Below the pieces are notes generated by a model. The model saw only the letters and a list, made by a program, of their open reading frames with translations. It had not been told where the DNA came from and did no database searches. From Amycolatopsis sp. FDAARGOS 1241 (GTDB taxonomy: Bacteria; Actinomycetota; Actinomycetes; Mycobacteriales; Pseudonocardiaceae), in NCBI RefSeq assembly GCF_016889705.1, contig NZ_CP069526.1, forward strand, positions 4,588,001 through 4,652,000: 64,000 nucleotides of DNA, in the 5' to 3' direction. Positions within the stretch are counted from its first letter, which is position 1; every line of letters starts with the position of its first letter. The position numbers and the translations under genes were made by a program. Shown in pieces: positions 55,058 through 64,000 of this stretch.

Positions 55058-55519
55058 CTACGGTTGCGGTTGGTCGGGCCGGTCGAGTCGCGCTTCCGGC
55101 GGCGCGTCGCCCAGGACGACGATGGCACCGGTCAGCCCACGGCCCTCGTCGTTCCCGGTGGGCGAGCTGAACCAGTAGTAGCCCGGCCCGTCGAGGTTGA
55201 GCGTCGCGCGTCCGCGCGAATGGTTCACCAACCAGATGAATTTCCGGTCACCATTGCTCGGCAAGAGCGCGCAGTGGGTGTTCTTGTCGTCATTGATCAG
55301 TTCGAGGTCGATATCTCCCTCGTGGGGCATGACGAGAATGGAGGGGTCCCAGGTCAGCTCATCCTCGTTGATGCGAATCGTCGCCTTCATGCGGCCATCC
55401 GATCCTTCGGTGGCCCGCGCGATCTTCCCGGTGCCCAGCACACGGCCCAGCGTCGCGTGGTTCTGCACGTCCAACCCGAGCTCTTTGAGCAAGTCAGCCC
55501 GCTCTGGCGCTGTCGTCAT
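55058..55519 (-). CDS. small cupredoxin-like protein beside the PQQ dehydrogenase
   Basis: 153 residues, no signal peptide. Residues 40-145 look like a cupredoxin barrel (DPSILVMPHEGDIDLELIND, then GPGYYWFSSPTGNDEGRGLTG before a final IVVLG). In plastocyanin-type proteins the last segment holds Cys, His and Met copper ligands; here these places are Ser, Thr/Asn and Leu. A His-Cys pair (THCALLP) is present earlier. So it may not bind type 1 copper, or binds it differently. It is the first gene before the dehydrogenase and the pqq genes. Confidence 0.7.
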   Translation of the reverse strand: MTTAPERADLLKELGLDVQNHATLGRVLGTGKIARATEGSDGRMKATIRINEDELTWDPSILVMPHEGDIDLELINDDKNTHCALLPSNGDRKFIWLVNHSRGRATLNLDGPGYYWFSSPTGNDEGRGLTGAIVVLGDAPPEARLDRPDQPQP

Positions 55520-55882
55520 CGGCCTTCACCCTCCTCATCCCGAATCCCTGTGCCGACTTCGCATCGGTCACATCGAAGGCGCACTGTCGCGGCGATGCAC
55601 ATTTCCGCACGGAAAATTCTGCGAAATCCGATCGCATTCCCCGCCGCGTCCGACGTCCGATGGAAAATCGGTAGTCAATACGCACGCTACGCCGGAGAAA
55701 TCACGTCGACAAGCGCGGGAGGCGGGCGAGAGCGCCGATGCCGTTCAGCGGCCACCGGCTACCGTTCACAGCCGATCCAGGGCCGCTGAGCGGTGGGGGA
55801 GAACCAAAAAAACTCCCCCGGCGAGGCCGCGGCGGGCGGTGAAAAATTCGGCTCGCGGCCCCGTGTTCCGGTCCCGACGGGG
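55520..55882. promoter_or_regulatory. promoter region of the PQQ operon and end of katG
   Basis: 363 bases without a gene. Dyads lie at 55602-55615 (TTTCCG-CA-CGGAAA) and around 55660-55675 (CCGAT-GGAAA-ATCGG), in AT-richer sequence fit for a promoter. At 55795-55819 GGGGGAG and CTCCCCC enclose an A-rich loop on the plus strand and could terminate katG. Confidence 0.5.
55795..55819 (-). terminator. hairpin downstream of katG
   Basis: GGGGGAG and CTCCCCC pair perfectly around an 11-base loop containing seven A (T on the transcript). It lies about 64 bases after the katG stop codon. Confidence 0.5.
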
Positions 55883-59564
<3,682 letters not shown>

Positions 59565-60109
59565 GGTCGAGAACCACCTTCAGCCCATCCCCGACGCCCG
59601 GCCGCAGGCTCGCCGCCCGCACCGGTCCCCGCTCGTCCAGGCCGGGCCTGGCTCGCGGCTGACTGGGCACTGCCTCGCACGTCTCCGGCTTCGGCACCTC
59701 GTTTCCGGGTTGTGCCACCAACCGGCACAACCCACTGTAGGTACCGTTGCCGGGCTGCGCACGTCTCCGGCCAGGGGAACTGGTCCCGCCGTTCGCCGCA
59801 GGACCCGGAACCGGTTGTGCCGTGGCCGAAAGGCCCGGTGCGAACCGTCCGAAGTGCTCTCGTCAGTGAAGGCGTCACGGGCTGCGCGGGAGTCACGAAA
59901 GAGTTTCTCGTTGCGGCACAACCACAATCGGCTCGGTCGGGAAGCGTGAAATCCGCACCACCGCCCCCGCGGCGCGGGCGCCCACTGCGGACTGATCGTG
60001 CTCAGCGGGTCTTGACCTTTCTCTGGTGATCGGGGCAACCTGCCGTCCGGGGTGGTGTGGAGCGCGTGTCTCCGCGATGCTGGGCCGGGACCGGACAGGG
60101 GAGGTGACC
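59565..60109. promoter_or_regulatory. 545-base control region with repeated GGTTGTGCC boxes
   Basis: No supported gene. GGGTTGTGCC and GGCACAACCC form a perfect 10-base inverted repeat (59707-59733). The same 9-base box recurs at 59813-59821 (plus sense) and 59915-59923 (minus sense). The boxes lie between two divergent genes, the GAF-LytTR regulator and the flavin monooxygenase, and are good candidates for regulator binding. Confidence 0.55.
59707..59923. repeat. four copies of the box GGTTGTGCC
   Basis: Positions 59708-59716 (plus), 59724-59732 (minus), 59813-59821 (plus) and 59915-59923 (minus). The centre-to-centre spacings are 16, about 89 and about 102 bases. Copies 1 and 2 are a palindrome; copies 3 and 4 are isolated half-sites facing each other. 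Confidence 0.7.
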
Positions 60110-61357
60110 GTGAAGGTCGTCATCGTCGGAGCGGGAATCGGGGGACTGACCACAGCTCTGCGGCTGCACCACGCCGGCATCGAGTGCGTGGTCCACGAGC
60201 AGAGCGAGCGGATCGCCGAGCTGGGCGTCGGGATCAACGCGCTGCCGCACGCGGTCAAGGAGCTCGCCGCGATCGGCTTGCTCGATTCGCTGGACGAAAT
60301 CGGGATCCGCACCCGCGAGCTGTTCTACACCCACCGGCTGGGGCAGGTGATCCTGCGCAAGCCGTGCGGAGTGGACGCCGGGTTCACGCTGCCGCAGTTC
60401 TGCCTCCACCGCGGCCGGTTGCAGGGCCTGCTGCTCCGGGCGGTGCGGGAGCGGCTCGGGCCCGGCGCCGTGCGGACCGGGCACCGGCTGACCGGGTTCG
60501 ACCAGGACGCGAGCGGCGTCCGGGCGCAGTTCGCCGACCGCCGCGGTGGCACGGAAGTGACGGTCCACGGCGACGTGCTGGTAGCCGCCGACGGGATCCA
60601 CTCAACCGTGCGGTCCCGGCTGTTCCCGGCGGAGGGCCCGCCCCGGTGGAACGGCGTCCTGATGTGGCGCGGCGCCACCGACTGGCCGGAGTTCGGCGGC
60701 GGCCGGTCGATGATCGTGGCCGGTGGCACCGCGGCCAAACTGGTGATCTACCCGATCGCGCAGGGCCGCAGGGCGGACACCAGGTTGACGAACTGGGCGA
60801 TCTGCATCCAGACCGGGCAGCCCGGGGCCGCACCGCCGGAGCGGCAGGACTGGGCCAAACCCGGCGACCGGGCGGAGCTGGCCCGGCACGTCGGGCGGTT
60901 CTCCTCGGCGGTGGTCGACCACGCCGGGCTGGTCGAGGCCACCGAGGAGATCTTCGAGTTCCCGATGTGCGACCGGGATCCGTTGCCCGCCTGGTCACAC
61001 GGGCGCGTGACGCTGCTGGGCGACGCCGCCCACCCGATGTACCCGATGGGCTCCAACGGCGCCGGCCAGGCGATCCTCGACGCCACCAGTCTCGCCGGCC
61101 ACCTGGCGCGGCACGCCGATCCCGCCGGGGCTTTGCGAGCGTACGAGGACGATCGCCTGGCGGCCACCAGCGAGGTCGTGCTCCGCAACCGCCGGGGCGG
61201 GCCTGAGAACGTCATCGACGAGGTCGAACGGCGCGCTCCGGACGGCTTCTCCCGTCTCGAAGACGTGATCGACGCGGCGGCGCTCGAGGCGATCGTGACG
61301 GGCTACGCCCAGGTCACCGGGGCCTCGCAGCAGCAGGTGAACGCCCCGGGCCGGTGA
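60110..61357 (+). CDS. PhzS-like FAD-dependent monooxygenase
   Basis: 415 residues. FAD motifs are VVIVGAGIGGLTTALRL at the start, VLVAADGIHSTVR in the middle and LLGDAAHPMYPMGSNGAGQAI. The stretches GVGINALPHAVKELAAIGL and PQFCLHRGRLQGLLL are the form seen in PhzS-type aromatic hydroxylases rather than in PobA. It would hydroxylate an aromatic compound using NAD(P)H and O2. GTG 60110 is chosen because GGGGAGG is five bases upstream; GTG 60104 is too near. It converges on a cupin gene across a strong hairpin. Confidence 0.88.
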   Translation: MKVVIVGAGIGGLTTALRLHHAGIECVVHEQSERIAELGVGINALPHAVKELAAIGLLDSLDEIGIRTRELFYTHRLGQVILRKPCGVDAGFTLPQFCLHRGRLQGLLLRAVRERLGPGAVRTGHRLTGFDQDASGVRAQFADRRGGTEVTVHGDVLVAADGIHSTVRSRLFPAEGPPRWNGVLMWRGATDWPEFGGGRSMIVAGGTAAKLVIYPIAQGRRADTRLTNWAICIQTGQPGAAPPERQDWAKPGDRAELARHVGRFSSAVVDHAGLVEATEEIFEFPMCDRDPLPAWSHGRVTLLGDAAHPMYPMGSNGAGQAILDATSLAGHLARHADPAGALRAYEDDRLAATSEVVLRNRRGGPENVIDEVERRAPDGFSRLEDVIDAAALEAIVTGYAQVTGASQQQVNAPGR

Positions 61358-61370
61358 ACCAGGCCCGGGG
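61344..61370. terminator. bidirectional terminator with stop codon in the loop
   Basis: CCCCGGGCC and GGCCCGGGG form a perfect 9-base stem; the 9-base loop holds the TGA of the monooxygenase gene. It lies between that gene and the cupin gene (stop at 61374). Confidence 0.7.
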
Positions 61371-61373
61371 CCG

Positions 61374-61850
61374 TCAGGCGCCCTCGACCGAACCGGGCGG
61401 CAGGAAGTCGACGTCGTACAGCGCCGACAACCGGACCACCTCGGCCGGGTCCTCCAGGTCGTGCAGCTTGTCGAACAGCTGCGCGAGCCGCCCGGCCGGG
61501 CTCACCCAGAACAGTCCCCGGGCGATGTCCTCGCTGCGGTTGTAGTAGGCGTGCGGGAGGCCCTTCGGCATCCGCACGGTGTCGCCGGGGCCGGCGGTCT
61601 CCCACTGGCCGTCGAGGTAGAGCGTGAACACGCCTTCCAGGATGTAGATGTGCTCGTCCTGGGTCGGGTGCACGTGCGGTGGAACGCCGGTGCCGGGCGG
61701 ATCGAGGGTTTCGAACGCGAAGCTCGACTCGCTGGCGGCCTTCATGAAGTAGGTGTGCCCGAGCACGTTCCACACCTTCTTCTGCATGCCTTCCTGCGCG
61801 AGCGTGATCCCCTTCGGAAGGGGACCGAGCACGATTTCCTCGCCGGTCAT
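61374..61850 (-). CDS. cupin-domain protein
   Basis: 158 residues, one cupin barrel with the metal motif PPHVHPTQDEHIYILEG and a second His in MPKGLPHAYYNRSED. No signal peptide. ATG 61850 follows AGGAGG with four bases between; GTG 61853 is too close to that site. Such cupins act as quercetinase-like or isomerase-like enzymes or as small-molecule binders; no reaction is assigned. It converges on the flavin monooxygenase gene. Confidence 0.85.
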   Translation of the reverse strand: MTGEEIVLGPLPKGITLAQEGMQKKVWNVLGHTYFMKAASESSFAFETLDPPGTGVPPHVHPTQDEHIYILEGVFTLYLDGQWETAGPGDTVRMPKGLPHAYYNRSEDIARGLFWVSPAGRLAQLFDKLHDLEDPAEVVRLSALYDVDFLPPGSVEGA

Positions 61851-61948
61851 CACACCTCCTGGCCGATGGTTCGTCAGCTACGCACTCTGCGCCATGCCGG
61901 ACCCGATGTACAGCCGCCGACGGGTGGCCCGCCGGCACGGCGACCGGC

Positions 61949-64000
61949 CTACTCCTCGGGGTTCACCTCGGCCAGCCGCTCCTGCACGCGGGCGTGGCGG
62001 AACTGGTAGACGTCACCGGCCTGCCGCAGGACGCCGCGGCGGTGCGCGTCGTCGAGGAAGTGCATGAGCCGCCAGGGCAGCCGGCCGGTGGCGGCGAGCC
62101 AGAAGTGGTGGACGAAGTAGTTCCCCCACGCGCGCGTCACGAGCACCGCCACGCCGATCCCGCAGCCGAAGCACACGCCCACCACGAACGGCAGCACCGG
62201 GTTCGCCGCGGGCGGGAACACCTGGCCGCCGGCGATCGCACCCGCGAGGCCGTAGCACAACGCGGCGAGACCGCGGGCCATGAAGAACCCGAACAACGCG
62301 CCGGCCACCCCGCCGGCGATCGCCAGCGCGAGGTCGAACCGGCCGCCCAGCACCGGCAGGAACCGCGTCTGCGCGGTGAACGCGAACGCGATCCCGTCGA
62401 ACAGACCCGCGGACACCAGGAAGGAGACGGACAACGCGATCGCACCGGTCCGTTCGTTGCGCAGGATGGTCCTCGGGCTCGATACACGGCTGGCGTCGAC
62501 GGGTTTGGCGAGCCACACGTGCACGCCGAACACCACCCCGAACACGAGCGCCAGGAACACGACCAGACCGGTGGCCAGCGACCAGCCCAGGCCGAGCAGG
62601 ACGCCCACCACGGCGCCGGCCGCGAACCGGACGGCGAACTTGCCCGCGGCCCCGGCGAAGCGCAGTTCGGTGTGCAGGGGCTCCGGAGCGCGCCCGAAGC
62701 GGTGGGTCAGGTAACCGGCACCACCGAACGAGAGGGCGTAGATCACGGCCAGCGCCGGCCCGGCGGAGAACCAGCCGGCGGCGAAGAAGAACACCGCGAT
62801 CAGCGTCCCGGCGAGGACCGCCCGGGTCCCGGCGGGTACCGCGTGGTGCAGCCGCCACCAGGCCAGGTCGCGGCTGCGCCGCTGTTCGAGGTGCCGGGCG
62901 AGGAACCCGAGCCAGCGCATGGCCTGCGCCGCGGTGTAGCGCCCGGACGGACTGGTCTTCGGGTTCCGTCCCGGTGGCTGCGGCACCTGCGCGTAGGCGT
63001 TGGGGACGAGTGAGTCGAGCAACTGCCCTTCGAGGGCGGCTTCGTCTTCGGCGGCGAGCAGTTCCGCGGGATCCGCGCCGTAGCCGATCCGCGCGAGATC
63101 GACCATCAACGGCGTCCGCAGCGTCCGGCCCAGCGGCCCGTCCGGATCCCGGCGCAGCCGATCGGCCACCGGGAGCCAGCGGTCGTTCTCCCGAGCGGAC
63201 AGGTAAGTGATCGCCTCCTGCCGGGTGACGGGCTCGAGCCGCACCACGGTGGCGGTGCTCAGCACCGCGCCCGACTCGCGCGTGACCTGCTCGTACTCGG
63301 CGGAGCGGGAGGTCAGCACCAGTGAACGGCCCACGGCCATGGTCTGGTCCAGTGCGTCCAGCGCGGTGGCGCGCAGATCGGCCGGCATCTCGTCGAGACC
63401 GTCGAGGACCGGGACGACGTGGCCACCGAGGACGAGCCGGGTGGGTGCGTCGCGCCCGTACTCCCGGGCGTTGAGCAGAGCCGGGTGGTTTTCGGCGAGC
63501 CGGCCCGCCAGCCACCGGTCGAGGTGTTCGCGCCGCGGATCCCACGAGGCCAGCGACAGCAGCACCGGGACCGGGCTGCCCGGCCCGCGGGCGCGCAGCA
63601 GCTCCAGCGTCAGCACCAGCGAGAGCACCGACTTGCCGGAGCCCGGATCGCCGAGCACGACCAGCTGCTGCACGGGCAACGCGGCGTAGGTCTTCGCGAC
63701 GTCGTCGAGGTCGCCCCGGAGCGACGGTTTTCCCGGGCGGGCGACGGCCGACCAGTGCAGGGCGATCGGCTGCGGCCGGTGCAGCGAACGCAGCTCGGCT
63801 TCCGCCCGCCACTGCCACGTGACGGCTTCGGCCAGCTCGGTGACCGCACGCCCGAAGCGGTGATCCGGCGCGGCATCGCCGGCCGGCTCGGGCTGCGGGT
63901 CTGGGACCGGCTCTGGGGCTGGGATCGCGGTGGGGGCGCTGGGCCCGGACTCGGTCAGGATCTGCTCGTGGAGCCGCCGCAGGTGGGGGCTCGGGTCGAC
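61949..64000 (-). CDS. BTAD-NACHT membrane protein (5' end outside window)
   Basis: 683 residues visible. The first visible residues (DPSPHLRRLHEQIL) look like the end of a BTAD domain as in SARP/AfsR regulators. After a Pro-rich linker comes a NACHT NTPase: Walker A GDPGSGKS at 63655-63632 and Walker B VPVLDGLDEMP. About ten hydrophobic helices follow (62760-62130), and a short helical tail (HFLDDAHRRGVLRQ, YQFRHARVQERLAEV) ends the protein. Regulators of the SARP-NACHT type are usually soluble, so the membrane part is notable. A DNA-binding domain would lie further upstream. Confidence 0.8.
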   Translation of the reverse strand, partial: VDPSPHLRRLHEQILTESGPSAPTAIPAPEPVPDPQPEPAGDAAPDHRFGRAVTELAEAVTWQWRAEAELRSLHRPQPIALHWSAVARPGKPSLRGDLDDVAKTYAALPVQQLVVLGDPGSGKSVLSLVLTLELLRARGPGSPVPVLLSLASWDPRREHLDRWLAGRLAENHPALLNAREYGRDAPTRLVLGGHVVPVLDGLDEMPADLRATALDALDQTMAVGRSLVLTSRSAEYEQVTRESGAVLSTATVVRLEPVTRQEAITYLSARENDRWLPVADRLRRDPDGPLGRTLRTPLMVDLARIGYGADPAELLAAEDEAALEGQLLDSLVPNAYAQVPQPPGRNPKTSPSGRYTAAQAMRWLGFLARHLEQRRSRDLAWWRLHHAVPAGTRAVLAGTLIAVFFFAAGWFSAGPALAVIYALSFGGAGYLTHRFGRAPEPLHTELRFAGAAGKFAVRFAAGAVVGVLLGLGWSLATGLVVFLALVFGVVFGVHVWLAKPVDASRVSSPRTILRNERTGAIALSVSFLVSAGLFDGIAFAFTAQTRFLPVLGGRFDLALAIAGGVAGALFGFFMARGLAALCYGLAGAIAGGQVFPPAANPVLPFVVGVCFGCGIGVAVLVTRAWGNYFVHHFWLAATGRLPWRLMHFLDDAHRRGVLRQAGDVYQFRHARVQERLAEVNPEE

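Overview
The window reads as one chromosomal segment of a high-GC actinobacterium, most likely a member of the Pseudonocardiales (Amycolatopsis/Pseudonocardia type). The evidence is about 70 percent GC with strong third-position GC, many GTG and some TTG starts, a mycothiol-dependent formaldehyde dehydrogenase, a SigE-family ECF sigma factor, a BTAD-NACHT regulator at the right edge, and -10 boxes set 6-7 bases from the start codon as in leaderless actinobacterial mRNAs. The genus is an inference. I see no rRNA, tRNA, CRISPR array or prophage.

Layout. 1-7467: the end of a GMC oxidoreductase, glucose-6-phosphate dehydrogenase, and a leftward five-gene unit (alpha/beta hydrolase, HD protein, MFS exporter, quinone-reductase-like protein, cupin lipoprotein) behind a clear promoter/operator. 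7539-8623: an ECF sigma factor with a membrane-anchored partner. 8819-14997: a six-gene, mostly overlapping rightward operon (acyl-CoA ligase, cyclase-family hydrolase, CoA hydrolase/transferase, APH-like phosphotransferase and two proteins of unknown function). 15004-19772: a leftward catabolic set (IclR regulator, divergent type II dehydroquinase-like protein, class III CoA-transferase, zinc alcohol dehydrogenase, MHS transporter). 20193-22887: two amidohydrolases and a Rieske protein. 23141-26696: an MHS transporter followed by a NarL-type two-component system.

26796-35257 is a methoxylated-aromatic catabolic island. It holds an AAHS-type transporter, a LysR regulator, a LigM/DesA-like tetrahydrofolate-dependent O-demethylase and, divergently, MetF, formyl-THF deformylase (PurU), the two subunits of a protocatechuate 4,5-dioxygenase-type enzyme (LigA, LigB), an alpha/beta hydrolase and a muconolactone-isomerase-like protein. 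Together these can strip a methyl group onto THF, recycle the folate to formate, and open the ring. 35541-39034 is a copper operon (two CsoR-like palindromes, CopZ, a frameshifted copper protein, CopA). 39177-42489 is a decayed stretch with a hypothetical gene, a broken dihydrofolate-reductase-family gene and a broken IS5-type transposase.

42493-44207 encodes mycothiol-dependent formaldehyde oxidation. 44360-50113 holds a LuxR-type regulator, a ChrB-like protein translationally coupled to a P-type ATPase, and a Ca/cation exchanger. 50121-55519 is a complete pqqABCDE set downstream of a PQQ alcohol dehydrogenase that carries the lanthanide-type Asp-Tyr-Asp signature. Neither the dehydrogenase nor its small cupredoxin-like neighbour has a visible signal peptide. 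55883-59564 holds katG and a regulator joining an AcoR-like GAF sensor to a LytTR DNA-binding domain; an unusual repeated box lies upstream of it. The window ends with a PhzS-like flavin monooxygenase, a cupin and a 5'-truncated BTAD-NACHT membrane protein.

Two one-carbon routes are present: O-demethylation handled by THF enzymes, and alcohol oxidation by PQQ dehydrogenase whose formaldehyde could be handled by the mycothiol system.
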